The translations under genes and the position numbers were made by a program. The notes below the pieces were generated by a model. That model was given only the letters and a program-made list of their open reading frames with translations. It had not been told where the DNA came from and searched no databases. Below are positions 26,184 through 34,537 of a DNA stretch of 60,413 bases, piece after piece. The DNA is from Streptomyces spiralis (GTDB lineage Bacteria; Actinomycetota; Actinomycetes; Streptomycetales; Streptomycetaceae), in NCBI RefSeq assembly GCF_014654675.1, contig NZ_BNBC01000049.1, positions 8,782-69,194 on the forward strand. Reading direction: 5' to 3'. The stretch's first letter is position 1. Each line of letters begins with the position of its first letter.

Positions 26184-26208
26184 GGACGGTCCCACAGACC
26201 CGCCGTCC
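26184..26208 (+). terminator. Possible terminator hairpin
   Basis: GGACGG (26184-26189) and CCGTCC (26203-26208) form a 6-bp GC stem with a 13-base loop, 28 bases after the CE4 gene. No T-run. It may attenuate rather than end transcription, as the transporter follows on the same strand. Confidence 0.3.
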
Positions 26209-26569
26209 TACCCGTACCGGGATTCCGTACCACCGGGCATCCCTACTGGAGCCAGCGCGACAGCACCCACGTTCGCGTAACCGGCCACCTTCTCGCACGT
26301 CCGCACCAGGGCGTCACTTCGCGGAGGCGCATCCGCGCACCGCACCTGCAGATCACGCCGGTTTGCCGCCTTCTGCCGCGCTCGCCCACCCATCGAGCCG
26401 ATGACCGCCGCACCCGCGAGGGCTAAGCGGCGACGCAGAACAACGCACCCGCAGCCCCCTCCCGGGGGCTGGTCAGTCCCGCAGGACGACACCGCGCACT
26501 CTTCCCGAAGTCAGCTCCGCACGCCGCAGTCCGAACTGTCCCCTGTTTTAGGAAGCGAGGAACCTCCTC
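26209..26569. other. 361-base stretch between the CE4 and transporter genes without a recognisable gene
   Basis: Open frames cross this region on both strands but none resembles a protein family. The transporter start at 26570 lies just after GAAGCGAGGAACC, which could act as its ribosome binding site. No clear operator seen. Confidence 0.4.
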
Positions 26570-27874
26570 GTGAGGACCGCCATCACCGCATCCCACACCG
26601 AACCGTCCCGCAGAATGACGCCCGCTCAGCGCAAGGCCATCTTGGCCGGCACTGTGGGCAACACCGTCGAGTGGGTCGACTGGGCGCTCTACTCCATCTT
26701 CGCCAAGATCATTGCCGGGGTGTTCTTCCCACAGGGCGACGGCGCCGCCGCCCTGCTCTCCACGCTCGCCATTTTCGCCGTCGGCTTCGTGATGCGGCCG
26801 GTGGGAGCCGCCGTCCTGGGTGCGTACGCCGACCGCAAGGGCCGCAAGAAGGGGTTGACCCTCACCATCGGACTGATGGCAGGCGCCGGCTTCCTGATCG
26901 CCTTCACCCCCGGCTACGACACGATCGGCATCGCCGCGCCGCTGATCCTGCTGATCGCCAGGCTCGTCCAAGGCTTCTCCGCCGGCGGCGAGTTCGGCTC
27001 GTCCTCGGCGTTCCTGGTGGAGTCGGCCGCGTCCGGTCGGCGGGCCTTCGCCGGGTCCTGGCAGCAGGTGTCCGTCGCGGGCGGCACACTGATCGCCTCC
27101 CTGCTCGGCACCATATTCACCTCGCTGCTCGGCGAGGACGCCCTGCACAGCTGGGGGTGGCGCGTCGCCTTCGCCGCCGGCGGCCTGCTCGGCCTGCTCG
27201 GGCTGTGGCTGCGGGTCAGCGTCGAGGACACCGCCTCGTTCACCGAGGCCAAGGCCGGCGGCAAGGCGCCGAAGAACCCGCTCACGGCCATGTTCCGCGA
27301 GCACCCCGCCGCTGCGCTGCGCGTCGCCGGCATCACGGTCGCGGGCACGCTGACGTACTACATCTGGGTCAGCTACCTTCCGACGTACGCCAACCTCACC
27401 ACGGGCATCTCGTTGGACAAGGCGCTGCTGTCCCAGACGCTGTGTCTGATCGTCTTCATGGTGCTGCTGCCCTTCGCGGGTCTGCTCTCCGACCGGCTGG
27501 GCCGCAAGCCCACCATGGCCGGCTTCGCGCTCGGCTTCGTCGTCCTGGCCTGGCCGATGCTCCACTTCCTGAACGGCAGCTTCGTCGTGCTGCTCCTCGT
27601 CCAGCTCGTCGGCATGCTGCTGATCCTCGGCTACTCCGCCAACTGCGCCGTGATCATGGCCGAGCAGTTCCCGCCGGAGGTGCGGGCCACCGGCATCGCG
27701 CTGCCGTACGCGCTGGCCGTCGCCGCCTTCGGCGGTACCGCCCCCTACGTCACGACCTGGATGAGCGAGTCCGGGCACGCCGACAAGCTCTGGCTGTACG
27801 TCTCCGGTGCCGCACTGCTCTCCCTGGCCGTTTACCTGACCATGCCCGAGACGAAGGACAAGGAGTTCTCCTGA
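26570..27874 (+). CDS. MFS metabolite:H+ symporter, MHS family
   Basis: 434-residue transporter of the KgtP/ProP/ShiA type, about 12 hydrophobic segments. Signatures are TVGNTVEWVDWALYSIFA in segment 1, the motif A loop GAYADRKGRKKGLTL, GFSAGGEFGSSSAFLVESA, and LSDRLGRKPTMAGF between halves. Such proteins import organic acids, amino acids or betaines with protons. The GTG at 26570 follows AGGAACC; ATG 26615 is an alternative. Coupled to the SDR gene as TGATG. Confidence 0.88.
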   Translation: MRTAITASHTEPSRRMTPAQRKAILAGTVGNTVEWVDWALYSIFAKIIAGVFFPQGDGAAALLSTLAIFAVGFVMRPVGAAVLGAYADRKGRKKGLTLTIGLMAGAGFLIAFTPGYDTIGIAAPLILLIARLVQGFSAGGEFGSSSAFLVESAASGRRAFAGSWQQVSVAGGTLIASLLGTIFTSLLGEDALHSWGWRVAFAAGGLLGLLGLWLRVSVEDTASFTEAKAGGKAPKNPLTAMFREHPAAALRVAGITVAGTLTYYIWVSYLPTYANLTTGISLDKALLSQTLCLIVFMVLLPFAGLLSDRLGRKPTMAGFALGFVVLAWPMLHFLNGSFVVLLLVQLVGMLLILGYSANCAVIMAEQFPPEVRATGIALPYALAVAAFGGTAPYVTTWMSESGHADKLWLYVSGAALLSLAVYLTMPETKDKEFS

Positions 27875-28791
27875 TGACGCACGCAGTCGTCACAGGCGCC
27901 GCGAGCGGCATAGGACGGGCCGTCGCCGAGCACTTCACACAGGCGGGAGCACAGCTGACGCTGGTGGACGTCGACGCCGATCGGCTCGCGGCGGTCGCCG
28001 ACGCCCTCGGTGCGCGGCACCACGTCGTCGACCTGTGTGACACCGACGGCCCGGCGGCCGCCGTCGGCGACTCCTGGCGAACGCACGGGCCGGTGGACGT
28101 CCTGGTGAACGCTGCGGGCATCTACCCATCGCTGGACATGATCGACGTCACGGCCGCCGGCTGGGACCGCGTCTTCGCACTCAATACCCGCGCCCCGGTC
28201 CTTGCGACGGCAGAACTGGTCCGCCTTGCGGCCGCGGCCGGGCGGCCCGCCTCGGTGGTCAACATCTCCTCAGGCGCCGCCCTGCGCGCTCGGCCCGGCG
28301 GTGGCCCGTACGCCGCCTCCAAGGCGGCGCTGGAGATGGCCACCCGCGCGGCGGCGCTCGAATTCGGGCCGCTCGGCATCCGCGTCAACGCCGTCAGCCC
28401 CGGCTTCGTCGCGGTGGACAGCGTCTGCAACCCGGTGGCCGACGCCTATGCCACGGCCGTCTCCGGAAACCCCCTCGGACGCCCGGGTACCCCTGCCGAC
28501 ATTGCGCGCGCGGTGCTGTGGATCGCCGGGCCGGAGGCGTCCTGGGTGACCGGAGAGATCCTTCGGGTGGATGGCGGCAGCAGCGCCGGAGCGGCACACC
28601 TGCCGCGTCTGTGGCCGCCGGATGCTCCTGCGGCGGACCGTACCGGCACGCGGGCAGCGGACACGGACACCAGTACCACTACGGACATCGCAACGGGCGC
28701 CGGCGCCAGCGGGAGTGCGGCGGCCTTCCCCGCCCCTCTCCACCACACCCCGGGCACGCTCCCGAACAGCACGAAGGGACCCACCACATGA
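27874..28791 (+). CDS. Short-chain dehydrogenase/reductase with long Thr/Ala-rich tail
   Basis: 305-residue classical SDR. Cofactor motif TGAASGIGRA, D at LVDVDADR suggesting NAD preference, NAG motif VNAAGIYP, catalytic Ser in VNISSGAAL and YxxxK as YAASKAA. The core ends with the usual TGEILRVDGG near residue 233. The remaining 70 residues are Ala/Thr/Gly-rich and low complexity (TRAADTDTSTTTDIATGAG), which is unusual for the family. Coupled on both sides: TGATG with the transporter, ATGA with the fusion gene. Confidence 0.85.
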   Translation: MTHAVVTGAASGIGRAVAEHFTQAGAQLTLVDVDADRLAAVADALGARHHVVDLCDTDGPAAAVGDSWRTHGPVDVLVNAAGIYPSLDMIDVTAAGWDRVFALNTRAPVLATAELVRLAAAAGRPASVVNISSGAALRARPGGGPYAASKAALEMATRAAALEFGPLGIRVNAVSPGFVAVDSVCNPVADAYATAVSGNPLGRPGTPADIARAVLWIAGPEASWVTGEILRVDGGSSAGAAHLPRLWPPDAPAADRTGTRAADTDTSTTTDIATGAGASGSAAAFPAPLHHTPGTLPNSTKGPTT

Positions 28792-31121
28792 AGGGCGACG
28801 CATACGCCGTCGTCGGCGCCGGAGCGATCGGCGGCACTCTCGCCCACCGTCTCGCGGCGGCCGGACACCCGGTGACCGTCATCGACACCGACGCCGACCA
28901 CGTGGCCGCCATCCGCGCCGACGGACTGACCATCCTGCGCGGCGAGGAACGCGAGAGCGTCCGCCTCGACGCGGCGACGCCCGAGGACTACCAGGGACCG
29001 CCGCTGCGGCGGGTGCTGCTCAGCGTCAAGGCGCAGGCGACAGAGGCGGCCATGCGCTGGATCGCGCCGCGTCTGACCCCGGACGGCTACGTCGTCTCGG
29101 TACAGAACGGCTTCAACGAAGAACTGATCGGACAGCACGTCGGCACGGAACGAACCATGGCCGCGTTCGTCAACATCTTCGCCGACGTCGTCACGCCCGG
29201 AGTGGTGCGCGACGGAGGTCCGGGAGCCTTCATCATCGGCGAGCCGGGCGGCGCACCCGTGTCCGAACGGGTGCGCGACCTCGTCGCCGACCTCCAGGCA
29301 TGGGGACCCGCGCAGGCCTCCGACAACGTCGAAGGCTATCTATGGGCCAAGGCCGCCTTCGGCGCAATGCTCTCCGCGACCGCGCTCGCCGACGCACCCA
29401 TGGCGGAACTGATCGACCGTCACCGCGCCGCCATGTACGCCCTGGCCGCCGAGGTGTACGCCGTGGCCGACACGGCGGGGATACGGCTGGAACCGTTCGA
29501 CGCCTATGACGCGCCCGCGTTCCGGCCCGGCGACCCGGTGGCGCGCGACGCCGCCTGCGACCGGCTGACCGCCTGGCTGCGCACTCAGCCCAAGGACCGC
29601 AGCGGCATCTGGCGGGACCTGGCCGTACGCCGTCGTCCGGTGGAGGTGACCACGCACTACGAGCCCGTCATCGAGCGCTCGCGCCGGGCCGAGCTGGACA
29701 CCCCGGTGCTCAGCGCCGTACTGGAGGGCCTGCGGGCACTGGAACGCGACCCATCGGGGATGTCCGAGGCCCGGCTGGACGCCCTCGATGCTCTGGCCAA
29801 GGCCGCAGGAGAGCACACAACGGCCGGGAAGGACAACAGCGACGGGCGCAGCGCGGCTGTGTCACCTGTCGGCGTCACGGCCATCCCGGCGAAAATGATC
29901 GACATCCCGGCGGAAGACGACAAGAGACTCGGGGACCTGCCCATCGGCCCGGCGCTAACCGACGCACACGCTGTCGCCGTGCGCGACTGGCTGGATGTTC
30001 ACCGTGAGGCGATGGCCGACGATTTGGCCGCCTACACGTCTCTGGAAAGCCCTAGTGACAACAAGGAGTGCCTGGCCGCCTGCCTCGACTGGTTGCGCGG
30101 CTGGCTCGACGCCTCGCTCGGCGCCCCCGAGAGCGAGGAACTACTCCCGCGTGACGGCGCCGGGGACATCCTGATCCGCCGCTACGCCGGCACAGGCCCG
30201 TCGGCCGCCTCCCCTGTGCTGCTCGTCGCCCACTACGACACCGTCTGGAGCACCGGCACACTCCACGACTGGCCGTACCGGCGCGAGGACGACCGCATCA
30301 GTGGCCCTGGGGTTTTCGACATGAAGGCGGGGTTGGTCCAGGCGGTGTGGGCGCTGCGCGCACTCAGGGAGCTGGATCTGCCGGTTCCGGCGTGCACGTT
30401 GCTGCTCAACGGGGACGAGGAGACAGGCAGCCAGGCATCCAACGAGGTCATCGTGGCCGAGGCAGGGGCGTCCAGGGCGGCACTCGTCTTCGAGGCGAGC
30501 GCCGACGGCGCGGTGAAGACGACCCGCAAAGGCGTGGGACTGTTCTCCCTGACCGTGCGGGGCGAGGAGGCGCACGCCGGCCTCGACCCGATGCGTGGCG
30601 CGAGCGCGGTCAACGAGATGGCCCGGCAGGTGCTCGCACTGGAGGGGATCGCCGCCCCGGCGGCCGGGACGACAGTCAATGTCGGTGTGTTGCGCGGCGG
30701 CACCCGCAGCAACGTCACCGCCGGTGAGGCGGTGGCACACCTGGACGTCCGGGTCGCGACCGCCGCCGAACGCGATCGGGTCGACGCCGCGCTAGCCGCC
30801 CTCGTCCCGGTCGACCCCCGGACGACCCTGAAACTGGACGGCGGCTGGAACCGCCCGGTCTTCGAGCGCACGGAGGGCGTCGGCCGACTCTTCGCCGTCG
30901 CCCGCGACTGCGCCGCGCCGCTCGGTCTCGACCTGCGGGAGACCGCAGTGGGCGGTGCCAGCGACGGAAACTTCATCCTCGCCGCGGGCACTCCGGTACT
31001 CGACGGACTCGGAGCGGTAGGCGGCGGCGCCCACGCCCGCAGCGAGCACGTGACGCTGAGCGGAATGGTCGAGCGTTCCGCACTGGCTGCGGGCGTCCTC
31101 GCCGCGTTCGCCGGTGCATGA
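28788..31121 (+). CDS. Fusion of ketopantoate reductase-like and M20 metallopeptidase-like domains
   Basis: 777 residues. Residues 1-340 are a 2-dehydropantoate 2-reductase (ApbA/PanE) type NAD(P)-dependent enzyme: GAGAIGGTLAHRLAAAGHPV, VLLSVKAQAT, VVSVQNGFNEE, EGYLWAKAAFGAM. Residues about 390-777 are an M20 peptidase of the carboxypeptidase G2 type: HYDTVWSTG from residue 482 (metal His and Asp), GPGVFDMKAGL, NGDEETGS (catalytic Glu pair), a dimerisation insert, and GGGAHARSEHV near the end. The linker contains in-frame GTG (29859) and ATG (29895) codons that could be internal starts. It closes the Lrp-linked operon; a hydrolase plus reductase acting on one N-acyl or amide-linked substrate is inferred. 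Confidence 0.85.
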   Translation: MKGDAYAVVGAGAIGGTLAHRLAAAGHPVTVIDTDADHVAAIRADGLTILRGEERESVRLDAATPEDYQGPPLRRVLLSVKAQATEAAMRWIAPRLTPDGYVVSVQNGFNEELIGQHVGTERTMAAFVNIFADVVTPGVVRDGGPGAFIIGEPGGAPVSERVRDLVADLQAWGPAQASDNVEGYLWAKAAFGAMLSATALADAPMAELIDRHRAAMYALAAEVYAVADTAGIRLEPFDAYDAPAFRPGDPVARDAACDRLTAWLRTQPKDRSGIWRDLAVRRRPVEVTTHYEPVIERSRRAELDTPVLSAVLEGLRALERDPSGMSEARLDALDALAKAAGEHTTAGKDNSDGRSAAVSPVGVTAIPAKMIDIPAEDDKRLGDLPIGPALTDAHAVAVRDWLDVHREAMADDLAAYTSLESPSDNKECLAACLDWLRGWLDASLGAPESEELLPRDGAGDILIRRYAGTGPSAASPVLLVAHYDTVWSTGTLHDWPYRREDDRISGPGVFDMKAGLVQAVWALRALRELDLPVPACTLLLNGDEETGSQASNEVIVAEAGASRAALVFEASADGAVKTTRKGVGLFSLTVRGEEAHAGLDPMRGASAVNEMARQVLALEGIAAPAAGTTVNVGVLRGGTRSNVTAGEAVAHLDVRVATAAERDRVDAALAALVPVDPRTTLKLDGGWNRPVFERTEGVGRLFAVARDCAAPLGLDLRETAVGGASDGNFILAAGTPVLDGLGAVGGGAHARSEHVTLSGMVERSALAAGVLAAFAGA

Positions 31122-31131
31122 CATTTCCGGA

Positions 31132-31193
31132 CCGGCATGCGCGGACACCCCCGATCCGGCATGCGCGCTTGTCACAGACGGCGCGCATGCCGG
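31132..31193 (+). terminator. Hairpin terminator with a duplicated arm
   Basis: CCGGCATGCGCG occurs at 31132-31143 and again at 31156-31167, and its exact reverse complement CGCGCATGCCGG at 31182-31193. The second copy gives a 12-bp perfect stem with a 14-base loop, 35 bases after the fusion gene. The first copy could pair with the same arm to form an alternative structure. Confidence 0.7.
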
Positions 31194-31302
31194 TGCAGGC
31201 CAAAGCGGACGGCACCGGCGAAGGCACGATCGCCATCTGTCCACGAAGGGGACTGTAAATCGTTCGGCCCTGTTTCACATTCGGTGGTGATGGAGGGTGG
31301 CG

Positions 31303-31605
31303 CTATCCGAGGAGGATGCGGTGGCGGAGGAGGGAGAAGCCTGCTCGGCCGTGCATCTGGCGCGCGATTCGCTGGGTCTTGGTGTAGACACCTTCGGTGG
31401 GGCCGTTGCTGTGCGGATGTGTGAGTGCGGCGTCCACGGCGTCGCGGTCTCGGTCCAGGCCCCGGGTGAAGGCGTGCAGATGGGGCAGATCGGCTGAGCG
31501 AACCTCGAGGATCCAGCGCGAGAGCCCGTCGGCGTTTCCTGCGCAAGGCGTCACGGGTTCGGCGAAGCCTCGGACAACGGCGGCCAGGGGTGCGGCCGCG
31601 ATGCC
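31303..31605 (-). mobile_element. ISL3-family transposase C-terminal fragment
   Basis: Minus-strand translation AVVRGFAEPV, WILEVRSADLPHLHAFTRGL, DRDRDAVDAALTHPHSNGPT and EGVYTKTQRIARQMHGRAGF, ending LLRHRILLG, is the conserved C-terminus of ISL3 transposases. About 95 of an expected 500 or more residues remain. Confidence 0.85.
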
Positions 31606-31833
31606 GCCCAGGGTGATCGTGAGACGCGGAGAACACACCGGAGGGGTCACTCCGGTTCGGGGGTCCCGCGTACCGGGTGTGGAGGGTCAACGCGTTGCTT
31701 GCCCGCCCGCGATCTGCGGTGTTTTGCGCGACTGTCTCCCATGGGCCCGAGGTAGCGTCATTCGCACGAACGGCGCGAGAGGCTCCCTCCGCCACAAACT
31801 GTGGGTCCGGCCGGATCGATCGGAGGTGTGTTC
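31606..31833. other. Short stretch without a gene
   Basis: Sequence between the ISL3 fragment and the methyltransferase start. GGAGGTG at 31822-31828 is a strong ribosome binding site that fixes the methyltransferase start. Nothing else recognised. Confidence 0.4.
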
Positions 31834-32910
31834 GTGTCGGTCGACATGAGCATCCTGGACGAAGCAAAGTTGGACGAACTGCTCGGGAAGGTCGTGACCG
31901 ATCTGGGCGCGGTCGCGGCGGCGCCCCTGGTCTTGCTCGGGGAGAGGCTGGGGCTCTTCCGGGCCCTCGTGGACGGCGAAGCCGTCACCCCGGGGCAGCT
32001 CGCGGAGCGCACCCGGACCACCGAGCGCAACGTCCGCGAATGGCTGTCCGCGATGGCCGCCAGCGGATACCTGACCTATGAGGGCGGTGACCGCTTCCGT
32101 ATGGCACCGGAACAGAGTGCCGTCTTCGCCGACGAGAACAGCCCGGTCTTCGCGCTGGGCGGGTACCAGTCGTTCCTGTCCTGCGGCTCGGCCGAGGAAC
32201 GGGAGCGGCTGGAGCGCGCCTTTCGGGACGGCCACGGCGTCGGCTGGCACGAACACCACCCGGACTTGTTCGCAGGGACGGCCCGCTTCTTCCGTCCGAG
32301 CTACGCCGCGCATCTGGTGGACGAGTGGCTGCCGGCGCTGACCGGCGTGGTGGAGAAGCTTCGCACCGGCGGCAGGGCGGCCGACGTGGGCTGTGGACTG
32401 GGCCACTCCACCGTGATGATCGGCAAGGCGTTCCCGGGCGCGCTGGTGACCGGCTTCGACAATCACGGGCCGTCCGTTGACGCGGCCCGGGAGCTGGCCG
32501 CGGAGATCGGTGTCAAGGGCCGGGTCTCGTTCGAGGTGGCCGGTGCCAAGGACTTCGGTGGCGGGCCGTACGAACTGATCGCGTTCTTCGACTGCCTGCA
32601 CGACATGGGCGACCCGGTCGGCGCCTTGGCGCACAGCCGGGAGCAGCTGACCGACGGTGGCAGCATCATGCTCGTGGAGCCGTTGGCGGGCGACCGGCTG
32701 GAGGAGAACCTCACCCCGCTGGGCCGCGCGTTCTACGGCGCCTCGACCCTGATCTGCACACCGGCATCGCAGTCCCAGGAGGTCGGCCGCGCTTTGGGCG
32801 CCCAAGCGGGCGAGGAGCGCACCCGCCAGGTCGCGTGGGAGGCTGGCCTGACCTGTTTCCGCCGGGCGGCACAAACCCCGTTCAACGTCGTCTACGAGGC
32901 TCGCGTCTGA
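31834..32910 (+). CDS. SAM-dependent methyltransferase with N-terminal winged helix
   Basis: 358-residue methyltransferase of the type with an N-terminal winged-helix dimerisation domain (LGLFRALVDGEAVTPGQLAE, TERNVREWLSAMAASGYL) and a C-terminal class I Rossmann domain. The SAM motif is ADVGCGLGHST (motif I), followed by GFDNHGPSV and the post-motif FFDCLHDMGDP. GTG 31834 was chosen because GGAGGTG sits 5 bases upstream; GTG 31801 and ATG 31846 are in frame. Substrate unknown; isolated between IS fragments. Downstream 32911-33105 holds nothing recognisable. Confidence 0.82.
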   Translation: MSVDMSILDEAKLDELLGKVVTDLGAVAAAPLVLLGERLGLFRALVDGEAVTPGQLAERTRTTERNVREWLSAMAASGYLTYEGGDRFRMAPEQSAVFADENSPVFALGGYQSFLSCGSAEERERLERAFRDGHGVGWHEHHPDLFAGTARFFRPSYAAHLVDEWLPALTGVVEKLRTGGRAADVGCGLGHSTVMIGKAFPGALVTGFDNHGPSVDAARELAAEIGVKGRVSFEVAGAKDFGGGPYELIAFFDCLHDMGDPVGALAHSREQLTDGGSIMLVEPLAGDRLEENLTPLGRAFYGASTLICTPASQSQEVGRALGAQAGEERTRQVAWEAGLTCFRRAAQTPFNVVYEARV

Positions 32911-33105
32911 CCGCGGAACGCCGGTGGCCTGCTCATGCCGAGGACATCCTGATCGGGCCGCACGCCCTGCGGCTCCTCGATCCAACCCCAGATGAATGCC
33001 TTACCTGGAGGACTCGCTAAGGGCCCCGAACGCGCCGACCTTGAGGCACATGCAGGCTGTCCGCGGCACACCGCCGAGTAATTGTCACGAGTTGTGGAAG
33101 GTGCT

Positions 33106-33720
33106 TCAGCCGGTCCAGGCACCTGCCCGGAGGAAGTCCGGGATGACCGCCCTCAGAGCGTGCGCGTGATCGGTGGACAAGGAGCGGACTTCTGCCACAG
33201 CGGCTTCCCTGGTAGTTGAGGCGCGCAGCACCGCGAGTGTGGCGCGTTCGGCCGTGATCTCCCTGTTCTCCCATGGCCCTGGTGGGGGGATGTCCCTGGG
33301 GTTGATGATCCGTGTTCCGGTCGGTTCCGGATGGGTCAGTGTGTCATCGATGGTCTCGTGCAGTTCCAGAGCGCCACTGCAGGCTCCCCGACCATGTTTC
33401 GCCGGGTTCTCGCCGAGATCCGCCCGCAGGGAGTAGGTGAGCACGAGCACGGATCGCAGTGCCCAGTACCCGATCTCGCCAGAGCTCTGGGCGGACATCT
33501 CCGGCACTTGGTCGAGCGTTTTAGCAAGCTCCTCCCGCTGCGCTGCGCTCGCGGCCGACCAGGCAACGTCCAAACCCTGCAAGTACAGCCGTGCCGTCCG
33601 TTCGGAGGCACAAGCATCAGCCACGGGTAGAAGTCGCTGTCCGCACCCCGTAGCGAAGAGCTGCACCTGCCAGGGCGCAAACTCGCGGAGTCCCCCGACG
33701 ATCTCCCTGAAGGCGCTCAT
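33106..33720 (-). CDS. Hypothetical protein, possibly DUF416-like
   Basis: 204-residue soluble, mostly helical protein starting MSAFREIVGGLREFAPWQVQ then LFATGCGQRLLPVADACASE. The pattern of an opening LxxLxPWxxxxFAxxCxxRLLP followed by an LxxLDxAW segment resembles DUF416-type proteins and some polymorphic-toxin immunity proteins, but I cannot confirm the family. Starts at either of two adjacent ATGs (33720, 33723). Neighbours are transposon debris and an acetyltransferase fragment, so context gives no function. Confidence 0.5.
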   Translation of the reverse strand: MSAFREIVGGLREFAPWQVQLFATGCGQRLLPVADACASERTARLYLQGLDVAWSAASAAQREELAKTLDQVPEMSAQSSGEIGYWALRSVLVLTYSLRADLGENPAKHGRGACSGALELHETIDDTLTHPEPTGTRIINPRDIPPPGPWENREITAERATLAVLRASTTREAAVAEVRSLSTDHAHALRAVIPDFLRAGAWTG

Positions 33721-33759
33721 CATTCCCCTCACCACGAAAACCTTCGGTGGGAGACTCTA

Positions 33760-33883
33760 TGCCGCTGAAGGTGTGCAGGGCCCGGTCGGACAGCACCGTG
33801 TCCATCTCCTCCGCTTGGCCGGTGTGAAGCGGCAGCAGGTCCAGCCGCCTGGTGCTGACGCCCTGGGCCACGATGGTGCTCAC
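33760..33883 (-). pseudogene. GNAT acetyltransferase N-terminal fragment
   Basis: Starting at GTG 33883 the minus strand encodes VSTRRLDLLPLHTGQAEEMD then TVLSDRALHTFSGIESPTE, the typical opening strand and helices of RimJ/RimL-type acetyltransferases. Similarity stops after about 40 residues at the upstream edge of the hypothetical gene. The start codon overlaps the stop of an IS256-type fragment, probably by chance. Confidence 0.45.
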
Positions 33884-34320
33884 GCCGCGACCGTCTCGGA
33901 GCGTTCCATGAGGAGGCCGTTTTCAAAGCGGTCTCCGGCGCGGACGAGGGCGACGAGGTGGGGTGCGTTCACGGCCCGCCACCTCTGCTGGGCAGACTCG
34001 ACGAGCTTGAAGACCATGACCAGGGTGGCGGTGCGGGAGCCGGCGCCGCGGGTGACCCTGGTCCGCAGCCGGACGGTGGAGAAGGTCGACTCAATGGGGT
34101 TCGTGGTCCGCAGGTGGATCCAGTGCTCGGCCGGAAAGTCGAAGAACGCCAGCAGTTGCTCCTGGTCATCGATAATCTTCTTGACGGCCCTGGGGAACTT
34201 CGCGCCGTAGAGCTTGGCGAACGTGGTGATCGCCGCCTCGGCGTGGTCGCGGTCCTCGGCGTTGTAGATGTCCTGGATGGCCTTCTTCGCGCCGGGCTGG
34301 GCGGACTTCGGCGTGGCGTG
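33880..34320 (-). mobile_element. IS256-family transposase C-terminal fragment
   Basis: Minus-strand frame with no start reads KKAIQDIYNAEDRDHAEAAI, TTFAKLYGAKFPRAVKKIID, QEQLLAFFDFPAEHWIHLRT, TNPIESTFSTVRLRTRVTRG and ends ENGLLMERSETVAA. This is the C-terminal third of an IS256/Mutator transposase of a different subfamily from the copy at 18.6 kb. The rest is missing. Confidence 0.85.
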
Positions 34321-34339
34321 ACGGGCACCCGTGCCCGCA

Positions 34340-34430
34340 TAGCGCGGTGAAGCAGGAAGCCCCCGGAAGGGTCAGACGATCCAGGCCGGAATCCCTGGAC
34401 TTTAGGCCAGGGAGCACGTCAAAGTCCCGC
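34340..34430 (+). mobile_element. Right end of an IS200/IS605-family element
   Basis: The sequence GAAGCCCCCGGAAGG is followed by GGAATCCCTGGACTTTAGG and CCAGGGAGCACGTCAAA. The imperfect hairpin CCCTGG (34393-34398) / CCAGGG (34407-34412), the TTTAG loop and the AGCACGTCAA tail are characteristic of IS605-type right ends in Streptomyces. No tnpB is left apart from a few codons, so this is a solo end. Confidence 0.6.
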
Positions 34431-34537
34431 GATGACGAGTCCCGCGACGCCGTTGCCCAGGGCGTCGACGACCGCCGGAGTGGAAGCCGATGACGGAGGT
34501 ACGACGGCCGGCCTGCCGAGCAAGGTGGGTTTTGCCC

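Noticed and set aside
33880..33883. Translational coupling between the IS256 fragment and the GNAT fragment (GTGA overlap)
   Set aside because: Both are truncated remnants, so the overlap is most likely coincidental.
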